Shown here one piece after another: positions 22,976 through 33,173 of a stretch of DNA of 64,000 bases. The DNA is from Sphaerulina vaccinii (lineage: Eukaryota; Ascomycota; Dothideomycetes; Mycosphaerellales; Mycosphaerellaceae): contig JAKUDP010000017.1 in the NCBI GenBank assembly GCA_022570795.1, positions 62,001 to 126,000 of the forward strand, in the 5' to 3' direction. The position numbers were made by a program, and so were the translations under genes. Numbering within the stretch: the stretch's first letter is position 1; each line of letters starts with the position of its first letter. The notes under the pieces were generated by a model. The model made no database searches. It was not told where the DNA came from and saw only the letters and a list, made by a program, of their open reading frames with translations.

Positions 22976-23923
22976 ATCAGAGTAAGTATGCCTGATCTCA
23001 TGAGTGTGGCCATGAGCTCGCGAGCCACGAGAGATGATCTTGCAGACATGAGGTACGCGTCGTCTTGGTCAGCAGCCTTGAAAACTCGAATTGTGCCGGG
23101 ATGCCGAGTCAGGCCATTGGATCGCAGTGCCTTGATAGTCTGAGACATTGAAAGCCATCTTCTTTTTCTCGAGACGCACGACGTGGCATGCCCAGAGCCT
23201 GTACAAAGTCACAGAAAGAGCCGTGGGGTTGCGATGGGTCTACTCAAGTCAGCAAGTATAAGCCATCGAAGCAGTCCCCGCCCGCAAGGCCATCGCCTCT
23301 GCGCGACAGAACGCCGCAGTCATTCCACGATGCCCTGAACAATACTCTGACCAGAGCAGTGCCCATATGATGTTCTGTAGACACCACGGACGCATCGGGC
23401 TGGGATCTCAAGCAGCGGGCGGGTCGCAAGACGTGAGCAAATGTTTACTGCCGAGAGCGATCAAAACGTGGTAATCACACAGCGCCGTCTTGGGACCATT
23501 GGTACGCATAGAAGAAGAAATGACAGGCGTGGAAGAGATGATGAAGTGATGATGGCGGAGGAAGGCACAGGCTTGTTTATAATGAGGCCGTGAACAAGCT
23601 TTACCAAGATCTTGGCTGTGCCGAGCTTTCACGCAAGCACTTGTACAGGGTGAGTCGACTTTCATGAATTTCAGAGCCTTGTATGTCATGTATGGTTAGG
23701 AAAGAGGCAAAGAGGCTACTATTGTCCTCTCATATCCCGTCTCCATAGCTAGTAGTCGCTATAAATCATCTAATCGCCTTTTGACTCCTAACGCCATGCT
23801 AAAAGACCTCCGACATAGTTTATATCTCGCCTAATTCGCTCAATCCTCAGCAAGCAGTAACTGTTACACTGCAGAACTCTTACTCCCAGCCGCTTTCTGT
23901 TCGCACGAATGCTATCGCATGCT
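22976..23923. other. intergenic, nothing supported
   Basis: Short frames only, on both strands. It lies between the DUF3431 promoter and the 3' end of the UPF0643 gene. Confidence 0.5.
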
Positions 23924-24832
23924 TCATCGACGAGGATGCTGCCCAACATGCTCTTCCAATCGCCAAGACTCTGCACCATCCTCGACAACAAGCTGGTGGG
24001 TGTAGAAGTTGATGCGCTTATACCTGTCAACCAAGAGTCAGCTTCTGAACATAGATCGCATGTCTATCGTCAAACTTACATCGTCCTCGCAGCCAACCTC
24101 GCCTGAGCATGCCAAGGTCCAGCTCCACCAGCAGCCGCATCTTCACGACTACGCCAAAGACCTACAATCCTTCGTCAGTCATGGCCCATAAGATCAAGAG
24201 TAGCATAACTTACAGGTCGCCAGATTCTGTAACTCCGAATCAGTACTTCCGAACCAATATTTCAACAATCCACCACTCGCGCAAGCTTCTTCGTGGGATT
24301 TCTGGTCGAGTAAGCCAAGTCTGTCACGATCGATGCCCTCTAGCAGTTGCGATCGGAAGATGACAGTGTAGAAGCTGAGTCTCTTCCACTCGAATCCTGT
24401 TTGTTTGCAGAGATTCCGTAGGAGAGCGAAGACTCCTGGCCAGTTGAAGGACTCTAGATAGGGTGCTATTGCATAGAATTCGCGGATGGGCTTGAGAGCT
24501 GTAAGAGCGATTGCGAAGAGTCGGTACGGCAGTTCCAGGTCGCTGAGTGTGAGTTGATTGACGAAGTCATTGTATGGCGAGCTGATAAGATGTGTGGCCT
24601 TCAAGTCGATTGTTGAGAGCTGGTGAAAGGTGTTGGGTGTCATTGTACGCACGGTGTCTTCTGTGATCTCTGAGTCTTCTCTGTTGACTGCCCGGCTCAT
24701 AGGACTTGATGTTGGCGGAGTTGACCGGGCGCTATCAAGCCCAATGACCTCGACATGTGAGAAGTTTTCCTTGCTTGTGGCAGCTGTCGAATGTGTGTTG
24801 TCTGATGAGACGGTCTGCACGAGGGTGGTCAT
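23924..24832 (-). CDS. UPF0643-type protein
   Basis: Three exons, complement(23924..24023, 24080..24161, 24214..24832), all with good GTAAGT donors, give 266 aa. Recognisable blocks are LISSPYNDFVNQLTLSDLEL, PYRLFAIALTALKPIREFYA, SFNWPGVFALLRNLC, GGLLKYWFGSTDSELQNLAT and CLWRSREDAAAGGAGPWH. These match a conserved ascomycete family of unknown function. The N-terminal 70 residues are Ser/Thr-rich. The frame stays open upstream of the ATG to an acceptor-like site at about 24997, encoding a Thr-rich stretch, so a longer N-terminus with another exon is possible. Confidence 0.75.
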
Positions 24833-25544
24833 CGTGACTGGGTTCCCTGGAGTAATGGGACTGCTTGTGCTGATAGTCGAGCTTCTTCGTCTTGTTGTTG
24901 TGATAGAAAGAGAATAGTCGAAGTACTTAGTAGGTACGTTTTCTGTTACACGAGTTGTCTTGACGCGTGTTGTTGTTTTGTTATCAGTACTGCAAGTCTG
25001 TCTTCACAGTGATATGTAACATTCGTGTCAATGGTGCAAGATTGCGTGATGGTGCCTGAAATGAGCAACTTGGTCTTTACCATTTCACCTACCACGCTCA
25101 CTTTGAATAATAACATCAAGCATCGTATTTCCACTGCTGTGAGAACGTGGGTGCCACTACCCGAGACTGCCCATGTCATTCGGATTCGGCATGTCGTCGC
25201 CAGCGTATCTGTTGAGGCGAACATCGTCGATGTGGCCCAAGATCTCTTCTGAAGTGGCTGAAAGACAGGATGTGCTCGCAGACTGTAGCTTGTGATGAAG
25301 TTGGTCTGACATTTGATGAACCACCGGAGAATTTTGATGCAGGTACAGGTACAGAGGAAAATGTAGAAGAGGTGGAGCTCCCGACACCCATGTTGCTCAG
25401 TGCCAAGGATCGCTGCCTTATAAATAGACTTGCTGCTTCTTTGTCACGTTTGACTTGTTCTTCCTTGACCATCACAACATCATCCTTCAGACCAGCAATC
25501 GCCAGCGAGCATTGGGCATATCGGCACTGTCATCCTGGCCTACC
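24833..25544. other. intergenic, possibly an extra 5' exon of the UPF0643 gene
   Basis: The minus-strand frame at 24833-24997 is open and Thr-rich. A TATTTATA element on the minus strand near 25418 and Ser-rich frames around 25250-25400 suggest upstream transcribed sequence. I could not assemble a convincing exon chain. Confidence 0.3.
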
Positions 25545-26270
25545 CTACACAGCGACAACTCTCGTGGTATCGTATCCACTCCACCCTTCCAGAGCATCTT
25601 TGCAGGACTGGTGCCATTTCGGAATGCCACCGATGTAGATCAAAAACTCCTTCTTCTTGCCCGGAACATTACCACCATTCCACCACGAATCAGTCTCCAT
25701 GCACAGAGTCATGTCTGCCACTGCGGTGTTGTGGTCTGCCCACGCTTCTTCAGCAGCCTTGCTGCTCTCCACTGTTACAAGGTTCTCGCCGCGTTGCTTC
25801 AGCAGCACATCCAAAGCGTACTCGCACTGGAGCTCGATGAAGGGAGGTCCGTTGGTCAGGGATGTCGGTGCTTGAGGCCCATAGATCATCAAGAAGTTCG
25901 GGAACCCATTCATCTGAAAAACTGGTCAGCCACATTCGGGCAGGAGTGCAGCCCTGGACTCACAGTCATGCCGACATTGGTCAGAATGCGCTCGTTCCAC
26001 TTTTCATTGAGATCGATACCATCCCGGCCCTTGATGTTCATTGTCCGAAGACCACCTGTCACGGCGTCATACCCGGTGCACACAGCAAAGATATCGAACT
26101 CTCGCTCCTTGCCATCTTTGGTCTTGATGCCCTTCTCCGTCAACTCAACGATGGGCGAATTCGTGATGTCGACGTTCTCCTGGTCTGCCGACTCATAATA
26201 AGTCATCTCGAGACTTGGCCGCTTCGTCGAAATCCAGTATGGAGGCTCTTCTGTTCCGAGATCTCTATCC
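25545..26270 (-). pseudogene. 3' remnant of a Baeyer-Villiger-type flavin monooxygenase
   Basis: Only the C-terminal part of the enzyme is present: complement(25545..25913, 25964..about 26270) with a GTGAGT..TTTCAG intron in phase 0. Readable family blocks are STKRPSLEMTYYE, FDIFAVCTGYDAVTGG, LTNVGMT, then MNGFPNFLMIYGPQAPTSL. The FAD and NADPH dinucleotide folds and the FxGxxxHxxxW fingerprint are absent. Resemblance stops at about 26255-26270, where a plus-strand fasciclin remnant begins, and the minus frame reaches a TGA at 26306-26308. The fragment itself is not otherwise broken, so the loss may be recent. Confidence 0.75.
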
Positions 26271-26846
26271 GCGACCTCGGTGCCTCTGGCAGCAATACTA
26301 GATGGTCACTAATTCCCGATCTCGAAGGTGCGGGCCTTATAGAGGAAGTGGAGAGTACACCCGATGTTACTCTATTCACCGGACATCTCAATCTTACTGG
26401 TAGCGATCGCATACCAGCGGAGGATCTCGATGCTGTACTGCGCTACCATGTCGTGACTGGCCGAGTCCTCCCATACTACGAGATGGTCGAATTGGAGGGC
26501 AACTACAACCTGACGACGCTGGAAGGCAGTGATCTGTACGTGAACAGACGGCCGCATTCCTGGAACGATGATTTCGATGCTGTGTGGGTCAATGATAATG
26601 AAGTCGGTGGAGGTGACTTCCCAATCGCGAACGGCGTTATGAATGTTTTGGATCAGTAAGTTCATGCCTAAGTAACAGTTCGTGTGAGGCAGAAAGCTGA
26701 CGATGGCTCACAGGCGGACTGTCACAATTCTCTCGCCACCAGGAGTTACTATCGACTCTCTCGATTCTGCTGGAACAGCTAATCGTATTCCATCGAGCGG
26801 TTTGGCCGCTTTTGTGGCATTGCTAGCCTTTGCTCTATCATGGTGA
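26260..26846 (+). pseudogene. 3' remnant of a GPI-anchored fasciclin-domain protein
   Basis: Two exon pieces (about 26260-26655 and 26714-26846) join through a GTAAGT..CACAG intron. The frame shows the second half of a FAS1 domain: DLEGAGLIEEVESTPDVTLF, EDLDAVLRYHVVTGRVLP, LEGSDLYVNR and FPIANGVMNVLDQ. The second exon ends in a hydrophobic GPI-signal tail (SGLAAFVALLAFALSW). There is no start codon with signal peptide and no N-terminal FAS1 part. The upstream sequence belongs to the opposing monooxygenase remnant. FAS1 proteins are cell-surface adhesion molecules. Confidence 0.65.
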
Positions 26847-27294
26847 GCAGTCATATATACAGCGACTTGCTTGAATCGGGTCCAAAATCATTGATCAATG
26901 GTACTCCCTATCCTCTGATTCGCTCAGATCGACGGAGCTTTCCAAATGCAGCTACACGAGTGCTTCAAAGTACCAACACGAACACCACCAACTTCTCGAT
27001 AACAGCATCTATGCTCCTGATTCACTAAAATCGTCAGGAGTGACAATGCTGCTACGTTCGCTCAAGGCCTTTCGTACTCCCCGTGATGCATGAATCTCTA
27101 CGGCAATCTCGGTTATAAAGAAACTCTCAGCTGAGAGGGGACATAGCCGGAGCTCCTTCCCTGCATCACTAATCGCAACTTCGAGGTCAGCGACAAACAA
27201 CAACTTCCTTCATAACTTTTCACGCATTTTCGACTTGCTATATCTGTTCTGGTCCCTTCAAGTCGCTTGGTTCGCCAGCTTATTCTATACCATC
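26847..27294. other. promoter region of the nitronate monooxygenase gene
   Basis: No supported gene; short frames only. It sits between the fasciclin 3' end and the next plus-strand ATG. Confidence 0.5.
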
Positions 27295-28400
27295 ATGTCA
27301 GGCGCGTTCGACACTGCCCTTACAAGGGCTCTGGGCATCAAGGTCCCAGTGATCCAAGGTGGAATGATGTGGGTAGGCTACGCCGAACTTGCATCTGCTG
27401 TTTCAAATGCTGGAGGGCTAGGAATAGTAAGGCATTCATGGAGCCGATTGCTCTCCCTAAGCTGATCCACGTCTAGATCACGTCTCTTACACAACCCACG
27501 CCGAACGATCTTCGAAAAGAGATACAGAAATGCAGGAAGATGACCAATAAACCATTCGCCGTGAACCTCACTATGCTGCCCTCGGTCAATCCTCCTCCGT
27601 ACCAAGAGTACGCCGACGCCATTATAGCCGAAGGCATCAAGATCGTCGAAACTGCTGGCCTGGTTAAAGACGTAGTGCCCAAGTTCAAGAAGGCCGGTAT
27701 CACAGTTCTACACAAGTGCACAACAATCAAGCACGCTCTCTCTGCTATCAGGATGGGCGTCGATTTCCTGTCCATCGATGGCTTCGAGTGTGCTGGGCAC
27801 TGCGGAGAGACGGACATTCCCAACTTCATTCTCGTTTCCCGAGCTCGTCAGGAACTTGGAAACACACCTTTTATCGCATCTGGAGGATTTGCAGATGGGC
27901 AAGGGCTAGCTGGAGCTTTGGCATTAGGTGCTTGCGGAATCAACATGGGTACGAGATTCATGTGCACGATTGAGGCACCTATACATCACAACATCAAGGA
28001 GACGATTGTGAAGGCTGATGAGAATGATACCGAACTGGTTCTGAGGAGGTGGAACAATACCAATCGATTGTTCAAGAACAAGGTCACGGACGAGGCACTA
28101 AAGATCGAGAAGGAGAGCAGTACTGGCAAGTTCGAAGAGGTACAACCTTTGGTCAGTGGGCAAAGAGGAAGGCAGGTGTTCCTGAACGGTGATCCGGACT
28201 ACGGTGTAAGTTGATGAGGTCTCCCAGTCTTGGATATTTGTGCTGACTTTAAGAATCGACAGGTCTGGACTGCAGGTCTCTGCATTGGTCTGATCCATGA
28301 TATTCCTACGTGCGAAGTGCTCGTGTCACGCATCGAAAGAGAGGCGTTGGACACGATCAACAAGCAATTGTCCTATGTCAAAGATAAGTCGAAGCTTTAA
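27295..28400 (+). CDS. nitronate monooxygenase (2-nitropropane dioxygenase family)
   Basis: Exons 27295-27426, 27477-28205 and 28263-28400 give 332 aa. The FMN TIM-barrel features are in place: VPVIQGGMMWVGYAELASAV at the N-terminus, GGLGI, NKPFAVNLTML, VLHKCTTIKHALSA, DGFECAGHCGE, IASGGFADGQGLAGALALGA and GTRF. The GFECAGHxGE segment carries the His used for nitronate deprotonation in class I enzymes. These cytosolic or peroxisomal enzymes detoxify nitronates such as propionate-3-nitronate. Splice sites and length are normal. Confidence 0.9.
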
Positions 28401-29064
28401 GTACGTCTTGACTGAGGAAGCAGATGTACAACACTGTCTACTTGTACAGACCAATAATGATACCCAGACATTACTTTAATGACGGAGACTGTTGAGCACG
28501 TTGAATCCTTCGGCTTGCCTGACTGGTCGACTTGCGACAGGAGGCGCTGTGTGTTGGCTAGAAATGCTCCAACGTGTGTGTTCAGCTGAAATCCTTAGCC
28601 GATGCCACGCTCGACCATGGAACCTTAAGCACATCATCTACATTTCTGGTATAGCGCATCCTCAGCTACTGGCGATCAACCCGGGCACTTCGATGGACTT
28701 GCTGGAGGACATCGACTGAATGCATCGTGCCTTGCGTAGCACACACACCGCATACTGCAACTCGACACCCGTAGCAAGTGATAGCTGCTTTTTGGCTGGC
28801 GATGCTACTGCATTGGCGCCGCTCGGCTACCTGCACTGGCCCAAACGGGACAGAGCTACTACTGCTTCGGTGCCAAAATTCACGAGATGATCGTCATGAT
28901 CGGTATAGCTATGATGATCCTCCTTCAGCTAACAGCACGTTGCGTGGAACCTGCCGACACGGGCTACGCAAAGGGCGCATAAGAACAGCAATGCCGGCTG
29001 CTATCGATTCTCGAGCCAACTCACTTTGCTACCATCACATACACACGACGCCAACTCCTTCAAC
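28401..29064. other. intergenic, nothing supported
   Basis: Short overlapping plus-strand frames only. The last 100 bp, CA-rich and ATG-poor, suits a 5' leader for the secreted protein gene. Confidence 0.5.
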
Positions 29065-29753
29065 ATGCTGTCGCAACTCTTCGCACTTGCCGTTGCATTG
29101 GCATCTGTCTCTGCTCTCCCGCAGAGTGGTGATCCAGTCGACAATGGTCCCATCTCAGGACCTTACTTGCCAACTGGTACTGGGCCAGGCCAATGCACAC
29201 GAGACTTTCGTCTTCGAGGAGCTCAGCAGGTTGTTTTCGCATATAACCTTGTCCAGCCCGGCGAGTCTGCAGAAGCCTTTCAGCGCTTACCTCTGAGAGA
29301 TGACTGCCATACGCAGATGTGAGTCTGCAGCTGAGCATGACATTTCGAGTTTTAGACTGACTGGTCTACAGCAACCCGAATGGTGGTCCAGCAATCCCAG
29401 TCGCTATTGATCGGACCACAACATATGACTTCGCACTTGCTACTCGCCAAGTCTTCTCCAGAGTGACTGGTCGCTACACGGATTATCAGAATGGAACCAC
29501 TATCATCGCCACGAATGTCACGCTAGGCGCTCTCCATTCTGTTGCCATCGCAGTCACCTTCAGCGCAGACGTGTTCCTGACATACGACCTGTCAAACTGC
29601 CTGGTCTACAACATCCAGGCTTTTGCGACAATTCCAACAGATATTGCTGGCATTCCGATCAGTCCTCCCATCTTACCGACTTTGCTGGCAGCGAGTGATC
29701 TGTACAAGGATGGGAATTCGCCAGTCAAGAGGGAGGAGAGCTTTGAGGCATAG
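29065..29753 (+). CDS. secreted protein of unknown function
   Basis: Exons 29065-29318 and 29372-29753 join (GTGAGT..CTACAG) to 211 aa. A clear signal peptide, MLSQLFALAVALASVSALP, is followed by a short Pro/Gly linker and a beta-rich domain with only a few cysteines (CTRD, DDCH, NCLV). Several NxT/S glycosylation sites occur (NGTT, NVTL). The end is a charged SPVKREESFEA with no GPI signal. No family was recognised. An extracellular location is the firm inference. Confidence 0.75.
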
Positions 29754-30190
29754 GCTTGACTCTACCACCAGTTTCGAGCAGTTCTTGGCAGTGTCATAGT
29801 GACCCGACCCACTAAGCCACAGATTCAGACCCGAGAAGACTTCCAAGCTACTGTCACAAGACCATTGATCTCGCCAGACAAAGCCGAGTACATACTGAAC
29901 AACACCGCACGCACAATGCCCTTTGTACACAGACAAGGACATGGACTTCGACAATGATCTTTGCACGCAGAGAATGCCGCAGCCTACACAATGCCATTGA
30001 GAACACACATAAGCATCATCCAAGCCTGCGTTTCATCAACTTCTGCTTCAACATCAACCATTCCGTCTTAAGTCCGATCTAGCTTCTGCGAAACTGCATT
30101 TGACAATAGACAATCACATACAATTATCTCTTATACGCTGCCGGCCAGTAATACTAAGAACCTCTACTACCTCCATATACCACAGACAAG
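29754..30190. other. intergenic, nothing supported
   Basis: No coding support on either strand. It contains the promoter and leader of the next gene; CA-rich sequence precedes the ATG at 30191. Confidence 0.5.
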
Positions 30191-30820
30191 ATGTTCCGTT
30201 CTCTCTCAATCTTGAAGAAGAGCGCACCGAAGAAGGAGGAGAAGACCGAAGACTGGGAGTCGATCGAAGCTCCCCCGGACTCCAGCTACCCAGGCGACGA
30301 GGCCATGGAACCAGATGTAGGTGAAGACAGCTTCGATGTCGTCGAACGTACTGACGTACCAGGATATCTCATGAGCGAAAAAGACATCGCGCATGTTCAC
30401 GCTATCTACGTCGCTGATCTGGCGAGGCACGTCGTCCCGCCGTACGCCATCAGGGGCAGGTTGCCACCGCATGGTGACCTCTTCAAGGACAGCTTCCACC
30501 CTCTCACCACCAAAGGTCAGGAGATGGTGAGGAATGATCCAGATCATTATCAAGACAAAGGCTTCGGTATTGGGTTCATAGAACCGCCCCGGAACTACAA
30601 GGTCGTGCACTATTGCGGATATGTATTTCAGGTGCCGAAGTGGTGTCACGACTACGACTGCGATGAAACTTGTCCTGATTTCAGAGACAGAACGGGAATC
30701 AGGAGGCTTGCAAGGCGGGCAAAGGAGTACTACGACGACTTTGACCTGGAGACGGCGCTTGCTAAGTTGGCGACGAAGTATGCTGAGAGGTATGGTGGCC
30801 AGGATAAGCCAAGGATCTAG
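30191..30820 (+). CDS. uncharacterised cytosolic protein
   Basis: A single exon of 209 aa starts MFRSLSILKKSAPKKEEKTE. An acidic N-terminal 60 residues precedes a compact, aromatic and charged domain (DIAHVHAIYVADLARHVVPP, HYCGYVFQVPKWCHDYDCDE). Four Cys and His residues in CGYVFQVPKWCHDYDCDETC could bind metal. The C-terminal helix is highly charged. There is no signal peptide or TM helix. No family was recognised, but composition and codon pattern look like a real gene. Confidence 0.65.
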   Translation: MFRSLSILKKSAPKKEEKTEDWESIEAPPDSSYPGDEAMEPDVGEDSFDVVERTDVPGYLMSEKDIAHVHAIYVADLARHVVPPYAIRGRLPPHGDLFKDSFHPLTTKGQEMVRNDPDHYQDKGFGIGFIEPPRNYKVVHYCGYVFQVPKWCHDYDCDETCPDFRDRTGIRRLARRAKEYYDDFDLETALAKLATKYAERYGGQDKPRI

Positions 30821-30899
30821 ACGCTCCTTATAGACATGCTACTCTCCTCATGTTGAGGACCAACGTCTTCCAGAGTGTTTCTCGTCTTTACATATTGGT

Positions 30900-32890
30900 A
30901 CGTATATCATCATCATGCACAAAATTATTCACATCATCTCTAGGACACATACCTCCTTTCAACCCGAGTCGTGTGCGATCTCAATACCACAGTGCCCAAA
31001 GGATGGCAGAGACAAATCAACTCATAGCAAAAAGTAGTAAGTCTCCCAGCGACTCTGCGTCTCGCATGTTTTGCACCGCGTGCGACCTCATTGCCGCAGT
31101 GCGAGAGTAATCGTAGAGAGACCACCAACTCTCGCCGTCATGTGCTTCAACGTCTCCAGATTCTCAGTCATATTTTAGTGGCAGCACTTCACTTCGAACA
31201 AGCTGACTGCCTTCCATCTCCTTATCTCAGTCGAGATATTCTCTACATTTCTGAACTGCGTTCGACCTCCATGCCACAGTCGTCGAAGATCTCGGAGAAA
31301 GCTTGACTTCTTGCCACATTGTGCTTCGAGTTCTTCAGATATCAAACACGATCCAGCGGGTATGGCACACCTCCTTATCTTCGACTACCCTTACACTGGG
31401 TATCTCGATGGCATTGATCCTAGCCGTTTGGAGATGGCATCTGCTTCTTGTGCCATAGCGTTCGACCCACTCGCAGAGACATCTTGACTTCTTGAGGTCC
31501 TCGAGAAGCTGCTTTATGCCTCTGTAGCATGCTGACTGTTTGGCGGATGGTGTAGCTAGTGTCTAGAGCACCCCACATGTGTCTTAAGGCTTGCTTGTAG
31601 CGTGCCTGAAGTCCAGCAAAGAAGCATAGCAGGCCCCGTTCATTACTGCTGACATTGCACTGACTTGCTGCTGCATATACAATGCGCACTTCAAGATTGC
31701 CAGATAACGCAAAGAAGCACGTTAGGTACATATGCATATCCTCGCCGATTGCGCCTGGGTCAGTGTTCCAACCCCCAACATGCTCAACCAAAGTCATGGG
31801 CAGTGAGTAGACAGAAGTCGGAATGCAAATGGTCGAGCCATTTGTGGCCCATACTCCCCTGAAATCTCCAGATCTTGAAGTCCCGTCAGTAGTTGAGAGT
31901 GATGACAGGCCACATTCTCATCTTCCATACCTACGATCAAACCATCTCTACGCACTCACTTTCTTCACTTCTGCACTGTATCCCCGCTCAGCACCACAGC
32001 TGTCCAGATGTCCGCAGAGATACCTTGCCTTCTTGCCAATTTGTGCTCCGAATTCCCTGGAGCTCCCCAGATCTTCTAAGTTTGATGAGCAAATGAGGGT
32101 GAGGATAGCACACAATCCCACCTCCTATACTCTCAAACTCTCCATCTCACCGCACTCATTTCCCTCAGTTCTGGACTGTATCCACTCTTAGCACCGCAGC
32201 TCATAAGAAATCCGCAGAGATACTTCGATGTTTCGCCATTTGTGTGTCCATTCCACCAGATTCAGTCCAATCCTCTAAGTCTTGCAAGCGATTGCCGGTG
32301 AGGCCATCGCACAATTCCACTTGAAGCGTTCTCAACCTCTCCGTCTCCGCGTATCAGTTTCCTCTGACTTCTGAGCAGCTTGCGCTCTTGGTGCCTTAGC
32401 TCCCAGCAAATCTGCAGAGATACTTCGACAATTTGCCCTTTCGTGCTTCAGAAACACCAGACTTTGCCAGAAGTTATTAGAGTTCCTTAGAGTTTCTTCG
32501 ATTCCCCTAAGTCCTACAAGCGATATTCTGTGAGAGCAGCACACCTCCTCGCCGTCGACAGTCCTCGGTAGCTATGTCTCGATGAATCTTTTTCCTTTAC
32601 TTCTGAGCTATGTGAGCCTCTAGTGCTGTAGCGTCCGAGAAATCGGCAGAGATACTTCGAGGTTCTAACATTTTGTAAGTCAAACTCTCCCGTTTTATAG
32701 TATAACTTATTTGACTTAGCCATATTTCAGGCATATTCCCGTAAGAATAGCACACGTTCTCACAATCTCCTCCCCTCGACCTCGTATCTCCGCCGAACAA
32801 ATTTCCTTTACTTCTGCTCGGTCTGCGCTCTCGGCACCTTAGCTCCCTCGAAAATCAGCAGAGATACCTCATTTTGTTCGCCAAACTCAC
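30900..32890. repeat. degenerate repeat field with units of about 200 bp
   Basis: A core close to TCCGCAGAGATACTTCG, preceded by a GCACC(A/G)CAGCT-like tract and followed by a TTGCCATTTTGTGCTTC-like tract, recurs at about 32011, 32211, 32411, 32643 and 32855. The first three are exactly 200 bp apart. Weaker copies lie near 31112, 31292 and 31471 (180 bp apart). All copies share orientation. The units are too diverged for a recent satellite. No transposon ends were seen. Confidence 0.6.
31420..31860 (-). pseudogene. fragment of a glycosyltransferase-like gene
   Basis: A minus-strand frame reads from about 31860: ATNGSTICIPTSVYSLPMTL, then VGGWNTDPGAIGEDMHMYL, FFALSGNLEVRIVYAAASQC, and LQARYKQALRHMWGALDTSY, to a stop at 31420. 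The GGWxT..AIGEDxHM block recalls the acceptor-side motifs of family-2-like glycosyltransferases. There is no start codon, no nucleotide-sugar half and no TM context. The piece is flanked by the degenerate repeats on both sides. Assignment is by pattern memory only. Confidence 0.5.
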
Positions 32891-33173
32891 CCAAAATCAC
32901 CAATTTCACAGAGGAAAATGGACTATTTCTTCAACTTTTGATTCCAAGATTGCCTATAAAACAGCCCAGAACGCCCAAAATCATCCCAAAACCAGCCATT
33001 TTACCCTAAAAAGTGCCCAGATAGCCACTTTTTGAGCCCTAAACCATGCTCAAAAGCTCAAGATATGGCCTTTTTAGACCTCATCCCAGCCATTTCCCAC
33101 CCAAAAGACCCCAGAAACATCGCAATATAAGTACAAAATCCGCCCAAATCCCGCCCAAATCCGCCTAAGTCCG
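32891..33173. other. CCCAAA-rich 3' flank of the SNF2 gene
   Basis: Short C/A-rich phrases (CCCAAAAT, CCCAAATCC, CGCCCAAATC) recur irregularly downstream of the SNF2 stop at 33174. No coding frame. It is probably 3' UTR plus simple-sequence drift. Confidence 0.5.

Noticed and set aside
25455..26198. 247-codon plus-strand frame
   Set aside because: Antisense to the monooxygenase remnant, whose minus-strand frame shows clear family motifs.
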